Below are positions 26,766 through 37,310 of a DNA stretch of 64,000 bases, in pieces (positions within the stretch are counted from its first letter, which is position 1; the number at the start of each line of letters is the position of its first letter). The stretch comes from an uncultured bacterium. GTDB lineage: Bacteria; Bacillota; Clostridia; Peptostreptococcales; Anaerovoracaceae. The translations under genes were made by a program, and so were the position numbers. The notes below the pieces were generated by a model. It did no database searches and was not told the DNA's origin. It saw nothing but the letters and a program-made list of their open reading frames with translations. Where the stretch lies: NCBI GenBank assembly GCA_905214195.1, contig CAJMLH010000005.1, positions 1 through 64,000 of the forward strand, read 5' to 3'.

Positions 26766-28019
26766 GTGTTAACTAACGCACCTAAAGGAACGAAAGATTT
26801 ATTACCTTCACAAGCGTATAAATGGCACTATGTGGAGAAAAAATTTGCCGAAATATGCAAAAACTATGGATTCAAAGAAATAAGAACTCCGATGTTTGAA
26901 CATACGGAAGTATTTGCAAGAGGAATAGGCGATACTACCGATGTTGTTCAAAAAGAGATGTATACCTTTAACGATCATGGTAACAGAAGTATTACACTTA
27001 AGCCGGAAGGCACCTCAGGTGCAGTAAGAGCTTTTATTGAACATAAACAATATGCGGAAGTTCAGCCTACAAAATATTATTATAATACCGACTGCTTCCG
27101 GTATGAAAAGCCTCAATCCGGAAGACTTAGACATTTTCATCAGTTTGGAATAGAAGTTTTCGGCACTCCTAATATGCTTGCCGACTCAGAAGTAATATGT
27201 CTTGCAAATGATTTTCTAAACGAGCTGGGGATAAAAGAAATCGAGCTTAGAATCAACAGCGTGGGATGTCCGGAATGCAGAAAGAATCATAGAGAGGCAT
27301 TAAAGGCATTTCTTGAGCCTCACTATGACCAACTGTGCAATACCTGTAAGGACAGATACGGCAGAAATCCGATGAGAATCCTCGACTGCAAATCTGAAAT
27401 ATGTCAGAGCATAGTTAAAGATGCTCCAAGAATGATAGATTATCTTTGTGATGACTGCAAAAATGCCTTTGAAGAGCTTAAAAGCAACCTTACAGCTATG
27501 GGAATAGATTATAAAGTAGACCCCAACATAGTACGAGGCCTTGACTATTATACTAAGACTGCTTTTGAATTTGTAACCACAAGCATAGGTGCGCAAGGAA
27601 CAGTATGCGGCGGGGGAAGATACGACCACCTTATTGAAGAATTGGGAGGTCCTCCGATTCCGGGAGTAGGTTTCGGCCTTGGAATAGAAAGGCTTCTTCT
27701 TCTTATGGAAGCATGTAATGCTCCTTTCCCTGACGACGATAATGTAGATGTATTCATTGCAGTTATGGGAGACAGAGCCAAAGCTTTCGGGCTTAAACTT
27801 TGCAGAGAACTGAGACAAAAGGGCATAGCCGCCGAAATGGATACCCTTGCAAGAAACATAAAAGGTCAGTTCAAATATGCAGACAGGCTTAATGCAAAAT
27901 ATACTCTTGTAATCGGTGAAAATGAACTTGAAAAGGGTGTGGTATCCCTTAAGGATATGAGGAAATCACAGCAGCGAGAAATAAAATTAGACGATATATT
28001 TGAAGAAATTGTTAAATAG
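26766..28019 (+). CDS. hisS: Histidine--tRNA ligase
   Basis: This class II aminoacyl-tRNA synthetase has 417 residues. Motif 1 region is GTKDLLP..., motif 2 is CFRYEKPQSGRLRHFHQFG, the His-specific motif is VRGLDYYTKTAFEF and motif 3 is GFGLGIERLLLLM. The start is a GTG at 26766, with AAGGAGG at 26752-26758 inside the end of hemZ. It forms the classical hisS-aspS pair of Bacillota. Confidence 0.97.
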   Translation: MLTNAPKGTKDLLPSQAYKWHYVEKKFAEICKNYGFKEIRTPMFEHTEVFARGIGDTTDVVQKEMYTFNDHGNRSITLKPEGTSGAVRAFIEHKQYAEVQPTKYYYNTDCFRYEKPQSGRLRHFHQFGIEVFGTPNMLADSEVICLANDFLNELGIKEIELRINSVGCPECRKNHREALKAFLEPHYDQLCNTCKDRYGRNPMRILDCKSEICQSIVKDAPRMIDYLCDDCKNAFEELKSNLTAMGIDYKVDPNIVRGLDYYTKTAFEFVTTSIGAQGTVCGGGRYDHLIEELGGPPIPGVGFGLGIERLLLLMEACNAPFPDDDNVDVFIAVMGDRAKAFGLKLCRELRQKGIAAEMDTLARNIKGQFKYADRLNAKYTLVIGENELEKGVVSLKDMRKSQQREIKLDDIFEEIVK

Positions 28020-28034
28020 GAGAAGAATCAAAAG

Positions 28035-29798
28035 ATGAGCACTTTATTAAAAAGAACCCATATGTGTGGAGAACTTCGTATTTCCGATGAGGGGCAGCAT
28101 GTAGTTTTAAACGGATGGGTATCAAAACGCAGAAATCTGGGAGGCCTTATATTTGTAGACCTTAGAGATAAAACAGGAATAGTACAGGTAACTTTTGACG
28201 ATAATATTCCGGCAGAACTGTTTGAAAAAGCTGACAGCCTCAGAAGCGAATATGTAATAGGTATAAGCGGAACTGTAAAAGAGCGTACTGCCAAGAATGG
28301 AAATATTGCAACAGGTGATATAGAAGTATTCGCAGACAATCTTATCATTTATTCAGAAGCTGATACACCTCCTATATATATTAAGGATGATGACAATGTA
28401 GACGATAATCTCAGACTTAAATACAGATACCTTGATTTAAGAAAAATGAAGATGCAAAAAAACCTTACTTTCCGTCATAAAGTAACTAAACTTGTCAGAG
28501 ACTATTTTGACGAAAATGGTTTTACTGAAGTGGAAACTCCTATGTTGATCAAATCCACACCTGAAGGAGCCAGAGACTATGTTGTTCCAAGCAGAGTATA
28601 TCCGGGTTCTTTTTATGCACTGCCACAGTCGCCTCAGTTATTCAAACAGCTTCTTATGGTTGGCGGAACCGACAGATATATGCAGATTGTCAAATGTTTC
28701 AGAGATGAAGACCTGCGTGCTGACAGACAGCCTGAGTTTACTCAAATCGACCTTGAGATGTCTTTTGTTGACATGGACGATGTAATTGAAATGCAAGAAG
28801 GCTTACTAAAAAAGCTTTTTAAAGAATTGATGAATGTAGACATCAAAACTCCACTCCCAAGGTTAACATGGCATGAAGCAATGGAACGATATGGCTCGGA
28901 CAAGCCTGATACAAGATTTGGATTTGAACTGAAAAAGCTAAATGATGTTGTTTCAGGTTGTGAATTTAAAGTATTTACAGATGCTCTTGCCGCAGGAGGA
29001 GATGTAAGAGGAATCTGCATAGACGGAGGAAGTGAACATTTCAGCAGAAAAGATATAGATAAGCTTACAGAAGCTGCTAAAAGTTATGGGGCAAAAGGTC
29101 TTGTATGGCTGAGAGTAGGGGATGGAGAATTCAACTCTTCAGTAAACAAATTCTTCAATCAGGAACAATTAAGAGAAATAGCGTCAGTATTTGAGGCAAA
29201 ACAGGGAGACTTGATTCTGATAGTATCAGACAAGAGTAAGGTAGTATTTGATACTCTTGGTTTCCTTAGAAGAGAAATAGCAAAGAGAATGGGACTTTTG
29301 GACGATAAAGTATTCAATCTCCTCTGGGTTGTGGATTTTCCGCTGTTTGAAAAGGATGATGAAACAGGTGAACTTAAAGCTATGCATCATCCATTTACTT
29401 CACCTAAGGAAGAGCAGCTTGATATGCTTGAAACCAATCCGGAAAAAGTTCTTGCCAACGCTTATGATATAGTTCTCAACGGTGTTGAGCTTGGCGGCGG
29501 TTCCATAAGAATACATGACAAAAATATACAAAACAGAATGTTTAAGGCCTTGGGACTTACACAAGAAGAGTGCGAAGAAAAATTCGGATTCCTTATAGAA
29601 GCCTTTAAGTACGGAGCTCCGCCTCACGGAGGACTGGCATACGGTCTTGACAGAATGGTAATGCTGCTTCTTGGAGAGTCTTCTATCAGAGAAGTTATGG
29701 CATTCCCTAAGAACCAGAATGCACAATGTCTTGTAAGTGATGCACCTGCTCCAATAGACGAAGCCCAGCTTGAAGAATTAAGAATAAAAGCAGAATAA
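28035..29798 (+). CDS. aspS: Aspartate--tRNA ligase
   Basis: This class II synthetase has 587 residues: an N-terminal OB fold (GWVSKRRNLGGLIFVDLRDK), a catalytic core with motif 2 CFRDEDLRADRQPEFTQID, a bacterial-type GAD insertion in the middle, and motif 3 GLAYGLDRMVMLL. It is 15 bases after hisS, with AGGAG upstream. Confidence 0.97.
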   Translation: MSTLLKRTHMCGELRISDEGQHVVLNGWVSKRRNLGGLIFVDLRDKTGIVQVTFDDNIPAELFEKADSLRSEYVIGISGTVKERTAKNGNIATGDIEVFADNLIIYSEADTPPIYIKDDDNVDDNLRLKYRYLDLRKMKMQKNLTFRHKVTKLVRDYFDENGFTEVETPMLIKSTPEGARDYVVPSRVYPGSFYALPQSPQLFKQLLMVGGTDRYMQIVKCFRDEDLRADRQPEFTQIDLEMSFVDMDDVIEMQEGLLKKLFKELMNVDIKTPLPRLTWHEAMERYGSDKPDTRFGFELKKLNDVVSGCEFKVFTDALAAGGDVRGICIDGGSEHFSRKDIDKLTEAAKSYGAKGLVWLRVGDGEFNSSVNKFFNQEQLREIASVFEAKQGDLILIVSDKSKVVFDTLGFLRREIAKRMGLLDDKVFNLLWVVDFPLFEKDDETGELKAMHHPFTSPKEEQLDMLETNPEKVLANAYDIVLNGVELGGGSIRIHDKNIQNRMFKALGLTQEECEEKFGFLIEAFKYGAPPHGGLAYGLDRMVMLLLGESSIREVMAFPKNQNAQCLVSDAPAPIDEAQLEELRIKAE

Positions 29799-29823
29799 CA
29801 AAGACTTCATCAGGAGGAGCAAA

Positions 29824-31101
29824 ATGGGAAATATATGCAGAAACTGCGGCAAAAAAATTTCTTTTATGGATAACTATTACACCATGAGTTATACCGGTAC
29901 TGTTTTTTGTCAGCAATGCAGCAAAGAAATAATAGCTCTCTTACAACCGGTTCACTTGCTAAGCAGCAGTAAAAGTTCACATCAGATTGAAGATGAATTT
30001 CACCAAAACCTTGCAAAATCCGGTTTCGATAATTCAATAAAAACTCTGATAGAAGATGAATTCAAAAATATTTTCGCAGAAAAGAAAAAAGCTTTATATG
30101 GCTGCCGTCGCAGTTTTCGCATAGGTTTTGAAGAAGCTCTCAATCTTGTAAAAGAAGCCGGAGAACGGCTGGGAAAATTAAAAAAAGAGCCTGATGTAAT
30201 GAATATGGGCGAAATTCATATTGCAACTTGCATATTTGAAAAATTTTATTTACGAAACGGCTCTTGGACTGCATTGATAGTTACTATAGTCAGCAACAAT
30301 CAAGTATCATCCTTAATTGCTTCCGGAACAGGGGGAGGAACAGGCTTAATAAATGATAGCTGGGGTACAGAAGATGAGATAGAAGATACATTTTGGAAAA
30401 ATTTAGAATCATTTTCAAGAAAACTTATCGAAAGTGAAATACCCTATGACGACTATTCAGTAACAGATTCTCTGCCCAATAATGATGTAAGTAAACCTAA
30501 ATGCAGAATAGGAGTTTTGGGCGGAACTTTTGACCCTGTTCATTCTGCTCATGTCGCATTGGGTAAAGCGGCAATAGATGAACTTGAACTTCGCAAGTTG
30601 ATAGTTATGCCTGCAAGAGTCCAACCCTTTAAGCAAGGAAAAAAGACAGCTGATGACATTCACAGAAAAACCATGGTAAAACTTGCATTTGCAGACTGCG
30701 ATAATGTTGAAGTATCTGATTATGAAATGAACAGAAGTTCCCTTTCATATACTATAAACACTTTGATGCATTTGAAGCATGAGTATCCGGAAGATGAAAT
30801 ATTCTTCATATCGGGAACAGATTCGTTTATTGAAATGGAACGGTGGTATCGCGGTAGTGAAATATTGAGTGGATTTTCATTTGCTGTCAGCATAAGACCC
30901 GGCTACAGGGAAGATGAACTTAACAAAAAAATAGCAGAATACAGACAAAAATACCAATCAACCATTATTAAAATAAATGCAGATATGCCTCCGATATCTT
31001 CAACAAAAGTTCGGGAATATATATCTGCCGGAAAAATTATCTCGGACATGGTTCCGTCACAAGTAGAAAGGTATATAAGAGAAAATGATCTCTATAAGTA
31101 A
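29824..31101 (+). CDS. nadD: NadD nicotinate-nucleotide adenylyltransferase fused to a zinc-ribbon/DUF6054-like N-terminus
   Basis: Residues 228-425 are a complete NadD of about 200 residues: RIGVLGGTFDPVHSAH (the usual HxGH is HSAH here), FISGTDSFIEMERWY, and ISSTKVREYI near the end. NadD adenylylates nicotinate mononucleotide in NAD synthesis. Ahead of it are a CxxC...CxxC zinc ribbon (C5, C8, C29, C32) and residues of about 50-205 that resemble DUF6054 (IFEKFYLRNGSWTALIVTIV, GTGGGTGLINDSWGTED). No start codon or ribosome site lies near residue 228, so the fusion is real in this sequence. The function of the extension is unknown. It is followed with a 17-base overlap by yqeK, its usual partner. 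Confidence 0.92.
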   Translation: MGNICRNCGKKISFMDNYYTMSYTGTVFCQQCSKEIIALLQPVHLLSSSKSSHQIEDEFHQNLAKSGFDNSIKTLIEDEFKNIFAEKKKALYGCRRSFRIGFEEALNLVKEAGERLGKLKKEPDVMNMGEIHIATCIFEKFYLRNGSWTALIVTIVSNNQVSSLIASGTGGGTGLINDSWGTEDEIEDTFWKNLESFSRKLIESEIPYDDYSVTDSLPNNDVSKPKCRIGVLGGTFDPVHSAHVALGKAAIDELELRKLIVMPARVQPFKQGKKTADDIHRKTMVKLAFADCDNVEVSDYEMNRSSLSYTINTLMHLKHEYPEDEIFFISGTDSFIEMERWYRGSEILSGFSFAVSIRPGYREDELNKKIAEYRQKYQSTIIKINADMPPISSTKVREYISAGKIISDMVPSQVERYIRENDLYK

Positions 31102-31672
31102 AATCGAAGAATATATAGATAGAAATTTTTCGGAAAAGAGAAAGGTTCATACATATGGTGTAAGAGATACTGCACTTAAACTTGCGGAGAAGTATGGCTG
31201 TAATTCGTATAAAACCGAAGTTGCGGCTCTTCTTCACGACCTTTACAGAGGAGTAAGCGCAGATGTTCTTAATTACCATGTTAAGCACCTTGAGTTGGAT
31301 AAAAAATATCTAAACAATCCCAATCTTGCACACGGCCCGGTTGCGGCAGTAATGATACAGCGGGATTTTGGAGTTGACGACAGTGAAATAATAGATGCTG
31401 TAAGATACCATACTACAGGAAGACCTGCAATGACTCTTCTTGATAAAATTATATATATTTCGGATGCTACAGAACCGGGAAGAAATTATCCGGGAGTCGA
31501 CAATCTTAGAAAAGTTCTTGAAGAGGATCTTGATGAGGCATGTCTGTTATCATTAAAAAAAACCATAGACTTTGTTGTTTCCGAGGGACATTTCCTTGAC
31601 CCTATGACAAAAGCGGCGGGAGATTACTTGGAAAATGAGATAAATAAAAAGGAGAAATCATATGACAAATAA
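31085..31672 (+). CDS. yqeK: YqeK-type HD hydrolase, bis(5'-nucleosyl)-tetraphosphatase
   Basis: The YqeK family hydrolyses Ap4A symmetrically. The 195 residues carry the HD metal site: H in KRKVHTYGV, HD in ALLHDLYRG, AHGPVAAVMI and IDAVRYHTTGRPAMT, then DKIIYISDATEPGR. It overlaps the NadD fusion and rsfS, giving the conserved nadD-yqeK-rsfS order of Bacillota. Confidence 0.95.
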   Translation: MISISKIEEYIDRNFSEKRKVHTYGVRDTALKLAEKYGCNSYKTEVAALLHDLYRGVSADVLNYHVKHLELDKKYLNNPNLAHGPVAAVMIQRDFGVDDSEIIDAVRYHTTGRPAMTLLDKIIYISDATEPGRNYPGVDNLRKVLEEDLDEACLLSLKKTIDFVVSEGHFLDPMTKAAGDYLENEINKKEKSYDK

Positions 31673-32006
31673 GGAATATGCATTACTTGCAAGTAAAGTC
31701 CTGTCTGACAAAAAGGCTGAAGATATCGTAATTATAGATATCGGAGAAAAAGCTTCATTTGCTGATTTTTTCGTTATATGTTCGGGAAATTCAGAAAGAC
31801 AGATTACAACTTTAGCCGATGAAGTAGAGGACCGTTTCGCACAGGAAGGACTTTTGGTCAAGTCAATAGAGGGAAGACACGGATCGGGATGGATCCTAAT
31901 GGATTTTGGAGATATTATAGTAAATCTGTTCACAAAGGAAATGAGAGAAAGATACAGCATAGAAAAAGTTTGGGGAGACTGTCAATTTATCGAAGTGGAG
32001 GAATAG
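31662..32006 (+). CDS. rsfS: Ribosomal silencing factor RsfS
   Basis: RsfS binds uL14 and prevents subunit joining when nutrients are short. The 114 residues include [19 protein letters not shown] and [19 protein letters not shown], the family hallmarks. AAGGAG lies before the ATG. It overlaps yqeK by 11 bases. Confidence 0.97.
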   Translation: MTNKEYALLASKVLSDKKAEDIVIIDIGEKASFADFFVICSGNSERQITTLADEVEDRFAQEGLLVKSIEGRHGSGWILMDFGDIIVNLFTKEMRERYSIEKVWGDCQFIEVEE

Positions 32007-32014
32007 ACTGGAAA

Positions 32015-34486
32015 ATGAACGAAAAATACAACTTCAAGGAAATTGAAAAAAAGTGGCAGAATTATTGGGAAGAAAATGATTGCTTTCATACGGAAGAAGA
32101 CGAGTCAAAGAAAAAATATTACTGTTTGGAAATGTTCCCGTATCCTTCCGGAAAACTGCACATGGGACATGTAAGAAATTACTCTATCGGTGATGTAGTT
32201 GCAAGATTTAAGAAGATGGACGGTTACAATGTCCTTCATCCTATGGGCTGGGATTCTTTTGGTCTTCCTGCTGAGAATGCAGCTATCAAACACGGAATTC
32301 ACCCTAATATCTGGACATGGGACAACATAAAAGAAATGAGAAATCAGCTTAAAGAGCTTGGACTTTCTTACGATTGGAACAGAGAAGTTGCAACATGTCA
32401 CCCTGATTATTATAAGTGGATGCAGTGGATATTCATTCAGTTCTATAAGAGAGGGCTTGCGTACAAAAAGGAAAATCCTGTAAACTGGTGTCCGAGCTGC
32501 CAGACTGTTTTGGCAAACGAACAGGTCGTTGACGGTTGCTGCGAAAGATGTAAAACTCCTGTAGGAAAGAAAAACCTTTCTCAGTGGTATCTTAAAATAA
32601 CCGACTATGCAGAAAGACTTCTTGATAATTTGGATACTCTTGACGGATGGCCTAACAAAGTAAAGGTAATGCAAAAAAACTGGATAGGCAAATCCGTTGG
32701 TGCAGAGGTGGATTTTAAGATTAAAGACAGTGATGAAACTTTAACGGTATTCACAACAAGAGTAGACACAATTTACGGTACTACTTATATGGTACTTGCA
32801 CCGGAATATCCAACTGTACTTGAAATGGTAAACGGTACAGAATATGAAAAACCGGTAAAGGAATATATAGAAAAAGTTGAGCATATGAACGATATTGAAA
32901 GAACTTCAACTTCCAATGAAAAGACAGGAGTATTTATCGGGAAATATGCTGTAAATCCATTTACCAAAATGGAAATTCCTATCTACATCTCAGACTATGT
33001 ACTGATGGGATACGGAACAGGAGCTGTAATGGGTGTTCCTGCACATGACCAGCGAGACTTTGATTTTGCAACGAAATTCGGAATAGATATAGTCCCTGTT
33101 GTAGATCCGGGCGATCCTTCAATAGACCTAAACAATCTTAAAGAAGCATGTGCTGCCGAGGGAACGCTTATAAACTCAGGCGAGTTTAACGGTCTTAACA
33201 ACAGAGTTGCTATAGATAAGTTTATAGACCTTATAGAAAAAGACAACATAGGCAAGAAAACAGTAAATTACAGACTTCGTGACTGGCTTATCTCAAGACA
33301 GCGATACTGGGGAACTCCTATCCCAATGATTTATTGCGACGATTGCGGATGGGTACCTGAAAAAGAAGAAAATCTGCCTGTAATGCTTCCTACAGATATA
33401 GAATTTACAGGAAAGGGTGAATCTCCGCTTACCACCTCAAAGACATTTGCCGATGTAAAATGCCCTGTATGCGGAAAACCGGCAAGAAGAGAAATGGATA
33501 CCATGGATACATTCCTTGATTCTTCATGGTACTTCCTCAGATATTGCGACCCTAAAAATGATAAGGCGCCGTTTGATCCAAAAAAAGCAGCATATTGGAT
33601 GAATGTAGACCAATATATAGGCGGTGTTGAACATGCTATACTTCACCTTATGTATGCAAGATTCTTCCAAATGGCTTTCTATGACATGGGACTGGTAGAG
33701 GACGAGGAACCTTTCCGTAATCTTCTTACCCAGGGCATGGTAAATAAAGACGGCAAAAAAATGAGCAAATCCATAGGAAATGTAGTAAGCCCTGAAGAAA
33801 TAATATCCAAATACGGTGCAGATACTGCAAGATTGTTTATATTATTTGCAGCTCCGCCTGACAGAGAACTTGATTGGTCAGATAAGGGAGTAGCAGGATG
33901 TTACAGATTCCTTAACAGAGTGTACCGCATGGTATATGAAATAAAAGCCAAATATCCGGATGTTCCGCAAGCTTTTGAAATAAAAACAGCAGCGGACAAA
34001 TCATTGAATTATTCACTTAACTACACAATTAAGAAAGTAAGTGAAGATGTAGGCGGCCGATTCAACTTTAATACTGCAATCAGCTCTCTTATGGAACTTG
34101 TAAACGAAATGTACAAATACAAAGAACTTGATGATGTAAATATAGGGTTGCTCGGAAAAGCAACAAAAGATCTGATTTTGATGCTCTCACCATTCGTTCC
34201 TCATATATGCGAGGAAATGTGGGAACATATAGGTCAGAAAGAATCTGTTACTACTATGCGTTGGCCGGAATATGATAAAGACGCTCTCATCAAAGACGAT
34301 GTGGAAATAATAGTGCAGATAAACGGAAAAGTAAAAGAAAAGCTTACGGTTGCAGCAACAGCCGACAAGCAGGAATTAGAAAAGATAGCTTTGGAGAATG
34401 AAAAAATCAAACTCTTACTGGACGGAAAATCAGTCGTAAAGGTTGTAGCTGTACCGGGCAGACTGATAAATATAGTAGTAAAATAA
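32015..34486 (+). CDS. leuS: Leucine--tRNA ligase
   Basis: This class I synthetase has 823 residues. The HIGH-type motif is [18 protein letters not shown], and the KMSKS loop is [12 protein letters not shown] near residue 582. The editing domain contains TTRVDTIYG, and [15 protein letters not shown] carries the editing-site Asp. The zinc-binding insertion CPSCQTVL...CCERC is present. The true start is ATG 32015 ([14 protein letters not shown]); an open frame running back into rsfS is spurious. Confidence 0.98.
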   Translation: MNEKYNFKEIEKKWQNYWEENDCFHTEEDESKKKYYCLEMFPYPSGKLHMGHVRNYSIGDVVARFKKMDGYNVLHPMGWDSFGLPAENAAIKHGIHPNIWTWDNIKEMRNQLKELGLSYDWNREVATCHPDYYKWMQWIFIQFYKRGLAYKKENPVNWCPSCQTVLANEQVVDGCCERCKTPVGKKNLSQWYLKITDYAERLLDNLDTLDGWPNKVKVMQKNWIGKSVGAEVDFKIKDSDETLTVFTTRVDTIYGTTYMVLAPEYPTVLEMVNGTEYEKPVKEYIEKVEHMNDIERTSTSNEKTGVFIGKYAVNPFTKMEIPIYISDYVLMGYGTGAVMGVPAHDQRDFDFATKFGIDIVPVVDPGDPSIDLNNLKEACAAEGTLINSGEFNGLNNRVAIDKFIDLIEKDNIGKKTVNYRLRDWLISRQRYWGTPIPMIYCDDCGWVPEKEENLPVMLPTDIEFTGKGESPLTTSKTFADVKCPVCGKPARREMDTMDTFLDSSWYFLRYCDPKNDKAPFDPKKAAYWMNVDQYIGGVEHAILHLMYARFFQMAFYDMGLVEDEEPFRNLLTQGMVNKDGKKMSKSIGNVVSPEEIISKYGADTARLFILFAAPPDRELDWSDKGVAGCYRFLNRVYRMVYEIKAKYPDVPQAFEIKTAADKSLNYSLNYTIKKVSEDVGGRFNFNTAISSLMELVNEMYKYKELDDVNIGLLGKATKDLILMLSPFVPHICEEMWEHIGQKESVTTMRWPEYDKDALIKDDVEIIVQINGKVKEKLTVAATADKQELEKIALENEKIKLLLDGKSVVKVVAVPGRLINIVVK

Positions 34487-34554
34487 CTTAACAACAGAAT
34501 ATTTACCAACAGTTGTCTTTTCATAAATTAAGAATAAAAAGGACGGAAAATTTT

Positions 34555-36240
34555 ATGAGAAGAAAAATAACTAAACCGAGAAAATCAATGCCGCATTTAA
34601 AGGTTATCCCCATAGGTGGACTGAACGAAATCGGAAAAAACATGACGGTACTTGAATGTAACGATCAGATATTGATAATCGATTGCGGACTTAGCTTCCC
34701 GGAAGACGAGATGTATGGTATAGATATCGTAATCCCCGATTTTTCTTATCTGATAGAAAATCAAAGTAAAATAGTGGGAATGATAATAACGCACGGACAT
34801 GAAGATCATATCGGAGCTATACCTTATCTTCTTAAAAAAGTCAAACTTCCAATTTACGGAACAAGACTCACTTTAGGGCTTGTTGAAAACAAACTCAAAG
34901 AACATAAAATAATCGGCGATTTGAGGACAATAGATGCAGGCGACAAAGTTAAAATGGGATGCTTTAATATTGAAACGATAAGGACCACCCATTCTATTGC
35001 AGACGCTATCTGTCTTGCCATAGATACGCCGGCAGGTATGGTGTTTCACTCGGGAGACTTTAAGATAGACTATACACCTATAGACGGAGAGCCTATAGAT
35101 TTTTGCAGACTGGCAGAAATCGGTAAAAAAGGAGTTACTCTAATGCTGTGCGACAGCACAAATGCTCTTAGACCGGGATTTACAGCCTCTGAAAGAGTAG
35201 TCGGTGAAACAATAGAAAATATATTCAGAACGGCTGAAACGAGAATTATTATAGCCACTTTCTCATCTAATGTACACAGAGTTCAAAAAATAATCGAAAA
35301 TGCTGTAAAGATGGGACGAAAGGTAGCTATATCCGGAAGAAGCATGGAAAATGTGGTAGCTCTTGCAATAGAACTTGGTTATCTTAATATACCTCCGGGA
35401 ACTATCGTAGACCTTAAGATGATAAAAAATATTCCTGACGATAAATTAGTAATCATAACTACAGGAAGTCAGGGAGAACCTATGTCTGCATTGTCAAGAA
35501 TAGCATCAGGCGAACATCGCTCTGTAAAGCTAAAAAAAGGCGATATGGTTGTGCTTTCATCAACTCCTGTTCCCGGCAATGAAAAAACCGTTTCAAATGT
35601 AGTAAACAAGCTCTTTGAAAAAGGTGCCAATGTAATATATTCCGATATAGCGGATATTCATGTTTCCGGTCATGCATGCCAGGAAGAACTCAAACTTCTT
35701 CATTCACTGATAAAGCCTAAGTTTTTCATGCCGGTACATGGTGAATACAGGCATTTAATACGGCACGGTCAGTTGGCAGAAGGCTTGGGCATGAAAAAAG
35801 AGAATGTATTTATTCTTGATAACGGCGACATTTTAGATGTTACCAAGCGTAGCGCCCATATAGCCAAGGAAAAAATAGAAGCCGACGCAATCCTTGTAGA
35901 CGGACTGGGTGTGGGAGATGTCGGAAATATAGTCTTAAGAGACAGGAAAATGCTTTCCGAATCAGGGCTTATAATTGTGGTAGCTGCTATAGAAAAGGAA
36001 AGTCATATGGTGGTGTCAGGACCTGACATAATTTCAAGGGGATTCGTATATGTAAGAGAAAACGAGACGCTTATGGACGAGGCGAGAAAAGTTGCAGAAG
36101 CTGCCCTTGAAAAATGTCAGAACAAAAATATAAGGGATTGGAACAATATGAAATCGCAGGTTAGGGATTCCCTTGGCGCTTATATTTACGAAAAAACTAA
36201 GCGTTCCCCTATAATCCTGCCTATATTCTTGGAGGTTTAA
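34555..36240 (+). CDS. rnjA: Ribonuclease J
   Basis: This beta-CASP metallo-beta-lactamase RNase has 5'-exo and endonuclease activity in mRNA turnover. The 561 residues include GGLNEIGKNMT, the metal site THGHEDHIGA, FHSGDFKID, the beta-CASP segment FSSNVHRVQ, and VSGHACQEELK. The start at 34555 (AAGGACGG upstream) is preferred over an upstream ATG at 34513. Whether it is J1 or J2 cannot be told by eye. Confidence 0.95.
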   Translation: MRRKITKPRKSMPHLKVIPIGGLNEIGKNMTVLECNDQILIIDCGLSFPEDEMYGIDIVIPDFSYLIENQSKIVGMIITHGHEDHIGAIPYLLKKVKLPIYGTRLTLGLVENKLKEHKIIGDLRTIDAGDKVKMGCFNIETIRTTHSIADAICLAIDTPAGMVFHSGDFKIDYTPIDGEPIDFCRLAEIGKKGVTLMLCDSTNALRPGFTASERVVGETIENIFRTAETRIIIATFSSNVHRVQKIIENAVKMGRKVAISGRSMENVVALAIELGYLNIPPGTIVDLKMIKNIPDDKLVIITTGSQGEPMSALSRIASGEHRSVKLKKGDMVVLSSTPVPGNEKTVSNVVNKLFEKGANVIYSDIADIHVSGHACQEELKLLHSLIKPKFFMPVHGEYRHLIRHGQLAEGLGMKKENVFILDNGDILDVTKRSAHIAKEKIEADAILVDGLGVGDVGNIVLRDRKMLSESGLIIVVAAIEKESHMVVSGPDIISRGFVYVRENETLMDEARKVAEAALEKCQNKNIRDWNNMKSQVRDSLGAYIYEKTKRSPIILPIFLEV

Positions 36241-36241
36241 T

Positions 36242-36583
36242 ATGAATGTATATGATCAGGCTCATGGACTGGCTCAGGCAATAAAAGCGTCAGAAGAATA
36301 CAAACAGTATGACATGGTGAGACAGCAAGTAAAAGCCAATGATGAACTTAATGCAATGATAAAGGATTTTCAGGCAAAGCAGTTTGAAATGCAGGCCAAA
36401 CAAATGACAGGTCAGCAGATGACTCAAGAAGATGTCGAAAGTGTACAGCAACTCTACGGAATTATGCTTAAAGACCCTTTAACAGCTCATTATATTGAAG
36501 CGGAAATGCGTTTTTCTCTGATGATGAAAGATGTATACGAGATCCTCGGAGAAGCTACGGGAATGGGTGATATCCTTGGATAA
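36242..36583 (+). CDS. YlbF/YmcA family regulator
   Basis: This 113-residue, all-helical, Gln/Met-rich protein matches the Com_YlbF family. In Bacillus YlbF, YmcA and YaaT form a complex affecting RNase Y and mRNA maturation. Its place right behind RNase J fits an RNA-decay role. GGAGG lies eight bases upstream. Its end overlaps the start of the M24 peptidase gene. Confidence 0.85.
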   Translation: MNVYDQAHGLAQAIKASEEYKQYDMVRQQVKANDELNAMIKDFQAKQFEMQAKQMTGQQMTQEDVESVQQLYGIMLKDPLTAHYIEAEMRFSLMMKDVYEILGEATGMGDILG

Positions 36584-37271
36584 TACAATAAAAACACCTG
36601 AAGAGCTTCTTTTGATAATGAAAGCGGAGGCTATGGGCGATGCGGCATTTGAACATATGCTTGACTTCATCAAACCGGGGATGACAGAAATTCAAGTGGC
36701 TGATGAAATAGAACGAGTTTTGAGAGCAATGGGTGCAGAGGGTCTTTCATTTGATACTATTGCCGTATCGGGAGTAAATTCCAACCAGCCTCACGGAGTA
36801 CCTTCCGAAAAAAAATTAAAGGAAGGTGAATTCCTTACAATGGATCTTGGTGCAGTGTACAAAGGATACTGCGGTGATATGACAAGAACTGTAGCAATAG
36901 GATATGCTACCGACGAAATGAAAAACATCTACGATATTGTTCTTAAAGCCCAGTTAGCAGGACTGGCGGCAGTAAAGGCCGGAGTTTTATGCAGAGATGT
37001 TGACAATGCCTCAAGAAGCATAATCGAAGAAGCAGGTTACGGAGAGTTTTATATTCACGGTACAGGTCACGGAGTAGGTGTTTTGGTACATGAACCGCCT
37101 ACATTAAACGGCAGAAGCGATGAAATTTTACAAGAAAACCAAGCTGTTACAGTAGAACCGGGCATATATCTTCCGGAAAAATTCGGTGTTCGCATAGAGG
37201 ACTTGGCAATCGTAACGAATTTTGGTATAATAAACTGTACTAAGTCAAAAAAAGACTTAATCATAATCTGA
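36576..37271 (+). CDS. M24 family metallopeptidase, catalytic domain only (aminopeptidase P-like)
   Basis: About 231 residues of the pita-bread fold with all five metal ligands apparent: DLGAVYKGYCGDMTRT (two Asp), HGTGHGVG (His), VEPGIYLPEKFGVRIED (two Glu). It is closest to Xaa-Pro aminopeptidases, which in Bacillota are about 350 residues and sit directly before efp. Here the N-terminal creatinase-like domain (about 125 residues) is missing; the protein begins at the inter-domain helix (KTPEELLLIMKAEAMGDAAF). The likely start is TTG 36576 behind a GGGTGAT site; upstream GTG 36567 and ATG 36531 are alternatives. Confidence 0.87.
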   Translation: MDNTIKTPEELLLIMKAEAMGDAAFEHMLDFIKPGMTEIQVADEIERVLRAMGAEGLSFDTIAVSGVNSNQPHGVPSEKKLKEGEFLTMDLGAVYKGYCGDMTRTVAIGYATDEMKNIYDIVLKAQLAGLAAVKAGVLCRDVDNASRSIIEEAGYGEFYIHGTGHGVGVLVHEPPTLNGRSDEILQENQAVTVEPGIYLPEKFGVRIEDLAIVTNFGIINCTKSKKDLIII

Positions 37272-37310
37272 TAATAATAAAAGCTATTTTGTTAAGAATG
37301 GAGAGATAGG

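Noticed and set aside
31889..32014. Extended N-terminus of LeuS inside rsfS
   Set aside because: The family begins with [18 protein letters not shown] sequence at 32015; the upstream part is rsfS in another frame.
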